Positions 52,956 to 63,544 of a stretch of 64,000 nucleotides of DNA are shown here, in pieces. The translations under genes and the position numbers were made by a program. The notes under the pieces are model-generated. The model was given only the letters and a program-made list of their open reading frames with translations. It ran no database searches and was not told the origin of the DNA. The DNA is from Cordilura impudica (Eukaryota > Arthropoda > Insecta > Diptera > Scathophagidae): positions 9,623,168 to 9,687,167 of the forward strand of contig OY821519.1 of the NCBI GenBank assembly GCA_963682025.1. Direction: 5' to 3'. The first letter of the stretch is position 1. Every line of letters starts with the position of its first letter.

Positions 52956-54446
52956 AAAAAATTAAAAATTAAAAATTAAAAATTAAAAATTAAAAATTAA
53001 AAATTAAAAATTAAAAATTAAAAATTAAAAATTAAAAATTAAAAATTAAAAATTAAAAATTAAAAATTAAAAATTAAAAATTAAAAATTAAAAATTAAAA
53101 ATTAAAAATTAAAAATTAAAAATTAAAAATTAAAAATTAAAAATTAAAAATTAAAAATTAAAAATTAAAAATTAAAAATTAAAAATTAAAAATTAAAAAT
53201 TAAAAATTAAAAATTAAAAATTAAAAATTAAAAATTAAAAATTAAAAATTAAAAATTAAAAATTAAAAATTAAAAATTAAAAATTAAAAATTAAAAATTA
53301 AAAATTAAAAATTAAAAAATAAAAATTAAAAATTAAAAATTAAAAATTAAAAATTAGAAATTAAAAATTAAAAATTAAAAATTAAAAATAAAAAATGAAA
53401 AATGAAAAATAAAAAATTAAAAATAAAAAATAAAAAATTAAAAATTAAAAATTAAAAATTAAAAATTAAAAATTTAAAATTAAAAATTAAAAATTAAAAA
53501 TTAAAAATTAAAAATTAAAAATTAAAAATTAAAAATTAAAAATTAAAAATTAAAGATTAAAAATTAAAAATTAAAAATTAAAAATTAAAAATTAAAAATT
53601 AAAAATTAAAAATTAAAATTTAAAAATTAAAAATTAAAAATTAAAAATTAAAAATTAAAAATTAAAAATTAAAAATTAAAAATTAAAAATTAAAAATTAA
53701 AAATTAAAAATTAAAAATTAAAAATTAAAAATTAAAAATTAAAAATTAAAAATTAAAAATTAAAATTAAAAATTAAAAATTAAAAATTAAAAATTAAAAA
53801 TTAAAAATTAAAAATTAAAAATTAAAAATTAAAAATTAAAAATTAAAAATTAAAAATTAAAAATTAAAAATTAAAAATTAAAAATTAAAAATTAAAAATT
53901 AAAAATTAAAAATTAAAAATTAAAAATTAAAAATTAAAAATTAAAAATTAAAAATTAAAATTAAAAATTAAAAATTAAAAATTAAAAATTAAAAATTAAA
54001 AATTAAAAATTAAAAATTAAAAATTAAAAATTAAAAATTAAAAATTAAAAATTAAAAATTAAAAATTAAAAATTAAAAATTAAAAATTAAAATTAAAAAT
54101 TAAAAATTAAAAATTAAAAATTAAAAATTAAAAATTAAAAATTAAAAATTAAAAATTAAAAATTAAAAATTAAAAATTAAAAATTAAAAATTAAAAATTA
54201 AAAATTAAAAATTAAAAATTAAAAATTAAAAATTAAAAATTAAAAATTAAAAATTAAAAATTAAAAATTAAAAATTAAAAATTAAAAATTAAAAATTAAA
54301 AATTAAAAATTAAAAATTAAAAATTAAAAATTAAAAATTAAAAATTAAAAATTAAAAATTAAAAATTAAAAATTAAAAATTAAAAATTAAAAATTAAAAA
54401 TTAAAAATTAAAAATTAAAAATTAAAAATTAAAAATTAAAAATTAA
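52956..54446. repeat. (AAAAATT)n satellite, about 1.5 kb
   Basis: Roughly 210 tandem copies of a 7-bp unit with very few departures (single-base losses at about 53330, 53765, 53960 and 54090, and substitutions near 53356, 53472, 53552). The other two arrays of this element are mixed AAAAATG/AAAAATA/AAAAATT, so this tract has been homogenised and probably expanded. Near-pure array DNA of this length is also prone to assembly error. Confidence 0.9.
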
Positions 54447-54716
54447 CAAATAAAAATAAAAAAAAATAAAAAATTGAAAATGAGGAATGAAAAATTAAAA
54501 ATAAAAAATGAAAAATGGAAAGTTAAAAACGAAAAATAGAAAAGTAACCAGTTGAAATAAATAATAATATATATTTTAATAGTAGCAGAGTCCCTGCAGT
54601 TGTTTGCTATTAGAAATACATAGATGACTCTTGCTATTTGATTTTAAAAAAGTGCCATAAAAAAATCTTTAATTACTAACATCTCCCCTGCGATCGGACT
54701 CACATAATTTTTTTTA

Positions 54717-55155
54717 GAGGAATATACAATTTGCTCGATACCAGACGCATAATATACGTCGATTGGTCGAGTTTTTGGAAAATTATCTGTAAAATTGAAC
54801 TTAAGGCGAAAGAAAAGCGTTTATTACCACATTTCTATAGAAAGTGTCTGCTCTTTTTCGGGTAACAGCTAGACCTTGCCAATATTTTGGCTCTAATGAC
54901 ATTGGCGACTTTTTTCTTAATATCTGGCTCAGTTTTTTAATAAAAAAGTCTCAACATTTTAGAAAAAAAGTCTCTTAGACCATGCTATTTGAAATTATAT
55001 TAATTCGTACCATATTTTTAAATTTTTTTTTTTTCGCAAAATGATGTCCAGAGAGCGCATATTTACATATATTCGTATGCTTTTCGAATACTACTTCGCT
55101 GAATGCTTCTATCGCTGGCGAATGTTTAGAAACTTGTGAGTTATATTTATATATA
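54717..55155. other. no gene seen
   Basis: Spacer between the satellite element and a Helitron. No recognisable frame or repeat. Confidence 0.45.
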
Positions 55156-55532
55156 CTAGCAGTTTCCAGCGCTCGAAATTCGAGTGCAAATTGTAGGAAA
55201 TTTTATTTTTTCATTAAATAAAGACCCTAAAAGTACGCTAATCAATTATAGCCAATTCACAAATGAACACAGAAAACAAACTCATTTTTATTACAAACAC
55301 ATTAACAAATTTAATAAACACACACACAACATAGTATAATTCTATGTATGTGTTAGTAGCAACTTTAAATGCAATTTACTTAAAATGAGGGAACAACTTT
55401 AAAAATCTGTAAATCTGCAAAACGGCTAAAACGAAATACCTTTCAAATAATACACGTTTGGTCACAATCGGGATAAAACGGTAGAATAAAACATCGGTCA
55501 CAAGAAATAGCCTAGCCTATTAATATAATAGA
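55156..55532 (-). mobile_element. Helitron, subfamily A, complete non-autonomous copy
   Basis: The 3' end is CTAGCAGTTTCCAGCGCTCG with the palindrome GCTCGAAATTCGAGTGC; the 5' end is TTAATATAATAGA. All body blocks are present, including CCTAAAAGTACGCTAATC and AATAAACACACACACAACAT. Flanked by A/T as expected. Confidence 0.9.
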
Positions 55533-56102
55533 TGCAATTTTAAGAACACAAATTTGTATTAAGTCGTCTTAGGAAATTTTCTGTAAAATAACAATAATTT
55601 GCAGACCGGAATATATAGTGACTGTCAGTACTATAGAAACTTTTGGATCATATAATTAAAAAGTCTTTCTATTAATTTAAATATTTTTATGTTTCAGAAA
55701 AAACTAACAAAGCATTGGATACTTTTGTTATACAATAATTGCAAACTTACCCCATATTTTTAGTTTCAACATCTTATTGCGCTTCCATTATTTTTTAATA
55801 CTGCTACACAAAGCTAAGGTATGCAGTCAATTATATGGTTAACTGCCTCTATAAGATCTGTCTTGTTTGTATAATTTTGTCTAGCCATTCCCAAATACTA
55901 AGTGCATTACATTGTAGCCATTCGGGTACAACTTTTGAGGAGTGCTTTGGGTAATTTTCATGGTTGAACTTCCAGACCAGGGGCATATTTTCCTCCACGT
56001 ATCCAATTTCAGTTAGTTTATCTTTTATTACATAAACTGAGCTCATTCATTGACCTGAAAAGCAAAATACTGCCACCGACAAACTTAGCAGTTTTATTTG
56101 TA

Positions 56103-56939
56103 CTAGCGGAGCCCAGCACTCGAAATTCGATTGCAAACTCTAAGAAATTTTATTTTTTCATTCGATTTTCTTTCAATGTTTTTTTAATCTATTTATATAT
56201 AAAAAAATTATGAATATTTAAATAAAATTCATTAAATTGTGACTTTTTTTAATAAAATTCATTAATTTTCATTATAGATACTTGTTGAACACACAGAATC
56301 TGTAATATTAATAGGTAAGGCGATTTCTTGTGACCGATGTTTTCTTAAACACTTTTATCCCGATTTTGGTTAAACGTTGAAAGGTATATCTTTTTAGCTG
56401 TCCACCAGACAGACTTTTTAATTAATATTTTTTTTTTTTTGAGTATTTTGTGTGTGTTTATTAAATTTGTTAATGTGTTTGTAAAATAAATGAGTTTTGT
56501 TTTCTTCATTCAAAATAATAATTGTGTTGAATTGAAATATAACCTTGGATATAAACCAGTAAATAATAATATTTAAATAGTGTTGAACTGTGAATTGAGA
56601 AAAATTGATTAGCATACATTTGGGTCTTTATTAAATGAAAAATAAAAATTCCTAGAATATGCACCATTTATATGCTAGTATATATAAATGGGTTTATTAA
56701 TAAATAATTTTATTAGAGTCAATTCACAACTTAATAAACACACCGCGTTGTATACTTTTATGTGTTCTATTTACATGTTGGTAGTCACTTTAAATAATTG
56801 TTACTAAAAAAAAAAAAAAAAGATGGTACACATCTGCAAGGAAATACCTTTCAAATGGTATATCTTTTGTCAAAATCGGTTGATAACTTAAAGCGTAAAA
56901 GAGGTCACAAGAAATCGCCTTGCCTGCTAATATGATAGC
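56103..56939 (-). mobile_element. Helitron, subfamily B, inside Tc1 and split by another Helitron
   Basis: The 3' end is CTAGCGGAGCCCAGCACTCG with the hairpin CACTCGAAATTCGATTGC. The body runs 56103-56298, is broken by 56299-56678, and resumes with TATATATAAATGGGTTTATT to about 56939 (CTGCTAATATGATAG). The uninterrupted form GAACACACAGAAGATATATA is in the copy at 30056. Confidence 0.85.
56299..56678 (+). mobile_element. Helitron, subfamily A-like, innermost of the nest
   Basis: Starts TCTGTAATATTAATAGGTAA and ends CTAG at 56678. The expected hairpin is replaced by ATATGCACCATTTATATGCTAG, so the terminal structure is decayed. A TTATTTAA-rich centre and the CTTCATTCAAAATAATAATT block match the other copies. 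Inserted at A|T of the outer Helitron. Confidence 0.82.
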
Positions 56940-57140
56940 TATTTTGGGTCTAGTATTTTCTGCATTGGTCGTCGCACAAAAGTGTTTCTATCATGGCCTC
57001 TTAAATTAAATTGGGATGTATCTGAAAAGAACAGTATTCCTATTTCGTAGCATTTTAAAGTATCCTCTTTTTGACTCGATTTACGAGGCCTGCGTCACCG
57101 AAACTCTGTTACGATATTTCTTGAAAATTTTCAAAATTAT

Positions 57141-57654
57141 GGATTAATTTATAGAATATTTATCTGGTTTTTAACTCATTACAAAACTTTATTCTTGCCA
57201 TTATTTTCTTTTGAAAGAAAAAGATTTTATACATTTCACACCAAAGAGTAATTTCGCAAAAAAAAATATACATCATTTTAGGACTTAACATACTATAAAA
57301 CAAAATTGTCAAAATTCAGAATTTTGTAAGATTCCTCCCAGCGTATATATTAAAGTTTTCTCACAAATATCACTTATTTATTTAGCTACCACTTATTAAA
57401 ATTTAGCACGTGTAGAGAACATAATCGGCATCAATATTTTATTTAAAAAAAAAATTGTAAAAAACACAAACTTAAGATCAAATTTTAAAGATAAACCGAA
57501 ATATGCCAGACCACAGTTAGTAAATTTTCATGATTTTTTACTTTTCGATACGTCATTTTTCAGAACAACTTAAATCAAAGGACGCTTCATTTTGAATATA
57601 TTTTAAGCTAAATGTTATCAAATTTGCCATTATTTTATAATAATTAAATATAAG
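57141..57654. other. no gene seen
   Basis: AT-rich spacer that may include the lost N-terminal part of the Tc1 relic, but no helix-turn-helix text was recognised. Confidence 0.4.
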
Positions 57655-58013
57655 TAGCAGAACCGAGCCCTCGAAATTCGAGTGCAAATTCTAAGAAATT
57701 TTATTTTTCCTTTAATAAATAATTTTATAAGGGCCTCAAGGTATGCTTATCAACTTTAGCCAATTTACAATTCAACATAGGACTTTTCATATTTATAATA
57801 AACATACACACAGTATAAAATTTATGTATGTATCAGTAGGAACTCTAAACAAGTATTACTCCAAACAAATATTCCAGATGGTGCAAATCTGTAAATATAG
57901 GGGACAGTTAAAAAGAAATACTTTTCGAATGAGGTATTTTTGGTCAAAATCGGCTGGCAACTAAAATTTTTATATCGGTCACAAGAATTCGTCTTGCCTG
58001 TTAATATTATAGA
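57655..58013 (-). mobile_element. Helitron, subfamily B, complete
   Basis: 3' end GTAGCAGAACCGAGCCCTCG (CTAG changed to GTAG) with the palindrome CCTCGAAATTCGAGTGC. Body ATATTCCAGATGGTGCAAAT, GGGGACAGTTAAAAAGAAAT; 5' end TTAATATTATAGA. It matches the fragment at 362-652. Confidence 0.85.
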
Positions 58014-58029
58014 TGTTTTCACAGCTAAT

Positions 58030-58090
58030 TAGTGTGACTCGCCCTGCTAAAAATGGGCGATATCGGATCAGTAGGCGGGATAGCTACCAT
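58030..58090. repeat. dispersed repeat with GGCGATATCGGATCAGTA
   Basis: GGCGATATCGGATCAGTAGG and CTACCATACAAAGTAAAC. A related block GGCGATATCGGATCAGTAAA lies at about 61396-61418, and CTCCCATACAAAGTGAATTT at 61290. The family is not identified. Confidence 0.55.
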
Positions 58091-58119
58091 ACAAAGTAAA
58101 CATTTGGAGCTAAAAATCT

Positions 58120-59396
58120 GCTCTGAGATCTCAAAGGTGATGGAGCGCATGATCAATTTCCATCTTTTGAACTACTAGAGGCCAACTCTCTTCCTAATGA
58201 CCGACAGTAGAGCTTCCGTAGAAATCGGGAGCCCTGTTAGCTCTACTTTCTGAGCGCTGGAGTCGATCCATTCACAATTTTAGCGAAAGTAAAGTGGTTG
58301 CACTAGATATTTCCAAGGCATTCGATCACGTGTGGCACGGTGCATTGATATCAAAGCTTATTACATTTGGGGTCGGTACTGACTTCTCTCGATTTATATC
58401 GAGTTTTCTCAGAGATCGAACAATACGTGTTGTTATTGATGGGGTCTCATCCAATGAGTTTCAGCTTAATTCAGGGGTACCCAAGGTTCCGTTCTTTCTC
58501 CTTCTCTTTTCCTTATCTTACTGCACGACCTTCTTGGTCAATCTTTTAACTCTATATACTCTTTCGCAGATGACAGCAGCATTTGTCTTTAATTTTCCTT
58601 TAATTGTATACCAAGCCTCTTGAAGGTTGCGGGGCAAAAGGCGGACACTGAATGACACACTAAATCAAGACCTGTTAACAATCTCCGAGTGGGGCAAAGC
58701 GAATAGGGTTGATCTTAATGCGCAGAAGACTTAATGTTGTTTGTTAATCCTTAGGGTCATCGATTTTACAATGTCATCTGTATGTGTTGGTATTATAAGT
58801 ATTGAGGAATCGGAATCTTGATGTTCTAGGCATGAGAATTCAATGTGATGTTCATTGGAACGAGCATGTTTTTCAAGTGTCGAAAGAAGCATTCAAGTGT
58901 CTTGGTTTTCTAAAGCGGTGCAAGAATTATTTCACTCCATCTGATCTCCCTAAAATCCAGACTACCAACATTCGACCGAAAATGGAATATAAATCCCATA
59001 AAGGGGCACCATGGACCGTGTACAAAGGAGGGCGTTGATGCTCATTAATGACAGTAGGTCATCCAATCTTATTGACTCGTTGGAACATCGTCGAAATATT
59101 GGTTGTATAATACTGTTCTATAGATACTACCATGGTAAATATTCTTCTGAGATTAGCGAACTCTTTCCAAGTTTCAGTCGATCTACCCGCTTCTCTAGTA
59201 GATCACATCAATTTGTAGTCTATTGTCCAGTTGACCACACAACGCATTACAGAGAAAATTAGTTTATCAGTCGAACTAGCTGTATGTGGAATAAACTCCC
59301 CGCACAAGTCTTTCTTGACAGTTACAATCTAACAAAATTTAACTCAAATATCCACAAACATTACTCACACTTTTCTCCTTCCCATAACCTATTTTC
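58120..59396 (+). pseudogene. retrotransposon A RT and C-terminal region, multiple shifts
   Basis: SKVMERMINFHLL, then VVALDISKAFDHVWHGALIS (motif A, Asp), FQLNSGVP followed by a damaged QGS box, and SIYSFADDSSICL (motif C, FADD) in a shifted frame at about 58555. Later text: NRNLDVLGMRIQCDVHWNEH, RVQRRALMLINDSR, SLEHRRNIGCIILFYRYYHG, MWNKLPAQVF and the end FNSNIHKHYSHFSPSHNLFS. At least four frame changes, and stops as well. The FADD pair survives, but no continuous ORF does. Confidence 0.8.
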
Positions 59397-59414
59397 ATTG
59401 TGGATATATATGCA

Positions 59415-60955
59415 AATGACTCTTCCGGGTATTTTATATGGCTCAATAGTATGGTGGCAACAGACAAATCAGACTGCAGCCCGCTTAAAATTATTCAAGG
59501 TACAGAGATCAGCCTGTTTGAACATCACAGGAGCAATGAGAACCACTCCAACGGCAGCTATGGAGCTTATCCTAAATCTTACACCGCTGCACATATCAAT
59601 TCAAGGAGAAGCTTTCAAGCAAACTATAGACTTTCACAGACTATACAAATTTAAGGAAGGCGATCTTATAGGACACCTGAATATCCTTGATAAAGCCAAA
59701 ATTTTCTTCTAAGATTAGCGAACTTACTCCAAGTGCCCGAATTTCGGTTCGCTCTACCCGCTTCTCTAGTAGATCACATCCATTTGTAGTCTATTGTCCA
59801 GTTGACCGCACAACGCATTACAGAGGGAATTCGTTAATCAGTCGAACTAGCCATATGTGGAATAAACTCCCCGCAGAGGTCTTTCCTGACAGTTATAATC
59901 TAATAAAATTTAAGTCAAATATCCACAAACATTACTCCCTCTTTCCTCCTCCCCACAACATATTTTCCTGAAATCAACACAATGCACTGCATTTATAGAG
60001 GGCATCCCCTGAGTATTGGTTAATATAAAAAAAAAACTATCAAAGTCGTAGCGATTAGATGGATCCCGTACTGGATCTTAAAAAGAACTATACTGTATCC
60101 CGAGCAGATTCGATTAGGAATGTGACCATACATGGCTACATGAACACGCCCAGAAGTGGTACACTGACGGATCCAAAACAACAGAAGGAGTAGGAGCAGG
60201 GGTTTAAGGACCGAGATGCAAACTCCGCATATCCTTATGTAGTGAATCCACAATATTTACACAGAATTATACACACTCTATGCAGCTACTACAAAACTAA
60301 TGGAAAGAAACCTGACAAGGACGAAGATAAATCTATTGTCAGATAGCGAGGTCTTAAAAGCACTGAACAAATCAATATATCACCATAAATCCGTACTCGA
60401 AAGCCGTATGGCCCTAAATAAAGTAGCTGATCATAATAAGGTGACGCTTATATGGGTACCAGGTCATAATGGGTATGAGGGAAATGAGAAAGCCGATGAA
60501 CAGGCAAGACGAGGAGCGGAAAGACCATTCCCTGGTCCAAATCCTCAATTCGGATTCACCAGAAAAGACATAATCGAGAACATCACCAGAAGAGACATAA
60601 CCGATAACATTGACATATTGATTAAAGATGAGGCAGTAGACGAACACTACTTAAACCTCGAAAATTTATAGCATCAAAGCGAAAAAAGGAGCAGTGATGC
60701 CCTAATATTGAAGAGATCCATTCTAAGACTCATATGTGGGGCACTCAAAGGTCACTATGCGCCTACATCCTATATAAAATGCATTTGGCGGAAGATAAAA
60801 CATGCAGATACTGCCTGGAGGACGATGAAACCATGGAACATATACCGGCCAAAATATCAGCGTTTGCATATCCAAGGTACAAAGCATTTGGCGAATATGA
60901 AATTAAGGAGAAAACATACAAATCATTGGCGATGAAGGACGTCATCAAGTAGTTT
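59415..60955 (+). pseudogene. element B ORF2 remnants: RT thumb, RNase H and CCHC-like motif
   Basis: RT C-terminal: ILYGSIVWWQQTNQTA, FKVQRSACLNITGAMRTTPT, AMELILNLTPLHISIQ. After the inserted A copy: WYTDGSKTTEGVGAG (first Asp) at about 60157, then the ELYTLYAATTKLMERN block (Glu) in a shifted frame, INLLSDSEVLKAL (Asp) and WVPGHNGYEGNEKADEQARR (His and Asp). C-terminal: HLAEDKTCRYCLEDDETMEH and CPAFAYPRYKAF, where the last Cys of the C-X2-C...H-X-C is displaced by a shift. Several frame changes. Normal order for LOA/I-like ORF2. Confidence 0.82.
59696..60040 (+). mobile_element. 3' end of retrotransposon A inserted in element B
   Basis: Repeats the C-terminal of A: SSKISELTPSARIS, STRFSSRSHPFVVYCPVDRT, SHMWNKLPAEVFPDSYNL, SNIHKHYSLFPPPHNIFS and a stop. 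It is followed by the same 3' UTR (AATCAACACAATGCACTGCA) and an A run at about 60030. The text differs from A1 at several positions, so it comes from another source copy. Target duplication not resolved; GATAAAGCC/ATCAAAGTC is a weak candidate. Confidence 0.8.
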
Positions 60956-61165
60956 CTTAACGCTGTAATGGATTAGGATAAACAGGAAAAGTAACTATAC
61001 TGAAAGAGGATGCACAATAGATCTACCAGGTCACAGTGCAAGAGGGGAGAGCAGTCAACCCATTGACGTCGTAAATCATAACCTATTTTCCTGAAATCAA
61101 CACAATGCACTGCCTTTATAGGAGGCATCGCCTGTGTGTTGGGTAATAAAAAAACAAGAAAAAAA

Positions 61166-63540
61166 TTAAAAATCACACATTTCGAGTACGGTAACAGGGA
61201 GAGCTTTGCAAATTTGTGTGAAGTCATTTGTCACTACTATGATAAGCTGTGCCGATAATGTGCGTGAGCGGATAAGTGGGCATGTCACCTCCCATACAAA
61301 GTGAATTTTCAATATCCTCTATCTTGATCAATAGGGAGAGTAGCGATACTTTGTGTGATTTTCCAGGTTGGCAGTGTGAGGAGTCGTACTGAAAACTGGC
61401 GATATCGGATCAGTAAAGGAAAATGAAGGAGTCAATTTTCGAACTGACTTTGTAAATTCATTTAATTGGCCAGGTCATCCACCACATCATTAAATTTATT
61501 AAATAGAAAATAAAATCTGCATTTAACATAATTGAATTTTATTTCATTCGTATAAAAAATAAAATCGTTCCGTAATTTAAAAACCTATCAAAACAAAACT
61601 GGGGATAAAATAATTATTTCAGGCAGATGAACGTTTGCCAGGACAGCTAGTAGTTTTATAAAATGAAGACAAACTTCCATGAAGTTCATATTTTCATACA
61701 TATCGCACATGTACCTCTAAAGTGAGTCAACTCAAAATTTTTCAATTTTCACTTTTTGCGAGAAAACAATACACAGTGGTCATATCTATCCACTTTAAAA
61801 ATCTTACATCGATTTTTCTAGTCTTTCGCAAAAAAAATACAGTTGTAATCCTCTTTGTGTTATAAGAGTAGTTCCTTTAGAATCCACTAAAAAGACATAT
61901 GTATGTTGAGGTGCACCCAAAAAAACTTGTTAATTTTGATGTTCACTGAAAAAATCGCAAAAACAACTACTGCTGTATACTCATTATTCGCAATTCTTTA
62001 CAATGAAACAACTGTTTTTAAATTTTATAGTAAATATTAAAAAAAAAACGTTTTTTGTCTCTACTGAAAATTTGTATATTTTGAGTTCTCACTTTAGAGG
62101 CACAGGTGCGATTTGTGTATATGGAAAGAGCATGATAATTTTCGAGTGGTGTAACGAGATTTAAGTGATATTTTAGAATGATATTTCTGCTAATTTTGCC
62201 ATCACAATGTTTACATTTATTATATTAATTTCTTTTTTATATCGATTAAAACTAGATCAGTTTTAAATGTCTCAGTATTTTTTTTTTTTTTTTTGTCAAA
62301 TTTAATTTAAATTATTTAATTTTAAAGAAAGAAAAAACTTTCTAATTATCATTCGGACACGACGCCTTCTTTATGGTTTTTCATTTTTTATGGTTATTTT
62401 TTTTTTTTTGTCATGATCTTCAAATCAAATACTTACAATTTGTATTATTATAACGACAATAACAACAACAATAATAACAAAAAAACAAAAACCGAAACAG
62501 ACGTCCAATTTAACAAGATAACCCATAATTATGCAAATTTGATTGTTCGGCCATTTAACGGCAGCGGGACATCATTGAGCGCCGCCGCCACCGCCGTCAT
62601 CATGATATTTATTTATTTTTTTTGTTCTCGTGTTCGTTCGATATTGATAATGATGACATGGCTGACGAATGTGATCTTCAACATTTAACTGCAGGGTGTC
62701 TAGGACGTTTAAAAACAAAAAAAAAAAAAAAAACTGCCGAGTGCCTGCTGATGTTAGTTGTTAGATAATTTGCATATTTTATATAAATTGTTTTCTTTTT
62801 GTTTTTATTAGATTCACTTTAAGAGTTGTGTGCTTATGCGTGAAATATTGAATTTTAGTTTCACTAAGCCGTGTTTGTGTGTGTGTGTGTAGAAATATTA
62901 AGCACGCTTCTTAAAACGTTCTGGTTTCTTGTTGTAAAACGACAAGGTCCTTTTTTTTAAATATACTTGTACGTAGTATTGCTTGTTTTTTGTGTTAATT
63001 TTCTTGAAACAAAAATTGTTGATTGGCACGCGAATCATGAAATTTATTTTTTTTTTCGGTTGTTATTTTAATAAAAAAAAAAATAATAACAGCAACCCTT
63101 TTTTCAGCTTCTTCTTCTTCTTGTTTGCATATAATCTAACATGCAACATCATGCAGCATTTGAATTTTGGAGAAAATTGTTTGTGCCATAAACATTTGAC
63201 GCCAAATTGTTAATTAAGTTTTTTTTTTTTAAAGTCTCTCTTTCAATGTTGGAAATAAAAATATATAAAATGCACCTGCTGTTTGCAAGAGCTATTTTAA
63301 AAAATTATTATTTTTATTATTTTTTTTTTGTATGAAAGTAATGATATCAGCCCAAAGATTTCATAATATTTATGTGTTAATGTGTTGGAAAGACCATAAA
63401 ATGTTGTGAAATTATAAAAAAATATGAAATCGTTTGAAAGGGTTTAAGTGCAATTTAGCTTTTCTTTAAAAGAAAATGTGAATTTTCTGGTTATTAAAGG
63501 AAAAAGGAAAATAGCTAAACAAAAAATATTATACCATATG
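61166..63540. other. no gene recognised; AT-rich spacer
   Basis: Contains the GGCGATATCGGATCAGTA repeat at about 61396, a GTGTGTGTGTG run at 62875-62890, CAATAACAACAACAATAATA at about 62455 and a GCCGCCGCCACCGCC run at 62580-62596. A 91-codon frame at 62413-62688 crosses these runs and has a hydrophobic stretch, but no homology is recognised. It may be intron or UTR DNA of a host gene, unsupported. Confidence 0.4.
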
Positions 63541-63544
63541 ATAC

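Larger units (their letters stand above)
51625..54716. mobile_element. satellite-carrying element, copy 2
   Basis: Left flank 51647-51718 (AACAGCGTAAGATGTAA...GATTGTGTTGGTGAAAAAATT), then a heterogeneous heptamer array 51740-52195. A DINE-1-like repeat follows (52196-52880), then more array, including an almost pure AAAAATT tract, and the right flank 54637-54716 (TTTGATTTTAAAAAAGTGCC, CATCTCCCCTGCGATCGGAC). Same flanks as 24795-26790. Confidence 0.8.
55740..57140 (-). pseudogene. Tc1-like transposase relic, split by Helitrons
   Basis: Minus strand, two halves. 56945-57130: EIGILFFSDTSQFNLRGHD and NTFVRRPMQKIL (first-Asp region, FSDES-like with a Thr). 55849-56100: KTAKFVGGSILLF, then SVYVIKDKLTEIG, NHENYPKHSSKVVPEWLQ (second-Asp block; Glu where Asp is usual) and ALSIWEWLDKII, the DLNPIE-type tail, degraded. 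Between them lies 56103-56939, a Helitron nest; joining ...DPK to KTAKF restores the usual order RP..K..ptvKFGGGS. No N-terminal helix-turn-helix was found. Confidence 0.8.
59397..61076 (+). mobile_element. non-LTR retrotransposon B, RNase H-bearing, 5'-truncated, inserted in A
   Basis: Begins ATTGTGGATATATATGC after the target CATAACCTATTTTC and ends CCCATTGACGTCGTAAAT before its second copy. Only the C-terminal part of RT, RNase H and the zinc-like motif remain. It is itself interrupted by 59696-60040, a 5'-truncated copy of element A ending in an A run. Related to the minus-strand element at 9365, but not the same family. Confidence 0.85.
58100..61165 (+). mobile_element. non-LTR retrotransposon A (no RNase H), split by element B
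   Basis: The RT part begins near 58120 (SKVMERMINFHLL) and coding runs to 59396. Element B lies between the two halves of a 14-bp duplicated target CATAACCTATTTTC (59383-59396 and 61077-61090). The 3' UTR of A resumes at 61091 (CTGAAATCAACACAATGCAC) and ends in AAAAAAACAAG at about 61160. A second, separate copy of A's 3' end lies inside B at 59696-60040. The clade is not certain (jockey/CR1-related). Confidence 0.82.

Noticed and set aside
62413..62688. 91-codon frame with alanine run and hydrophobic stretch as a small membrane protein
   Set aside because: It runs through ACAACAATAATAAC and GCCGCC repeats and shows no recognisable domain; unsupported.
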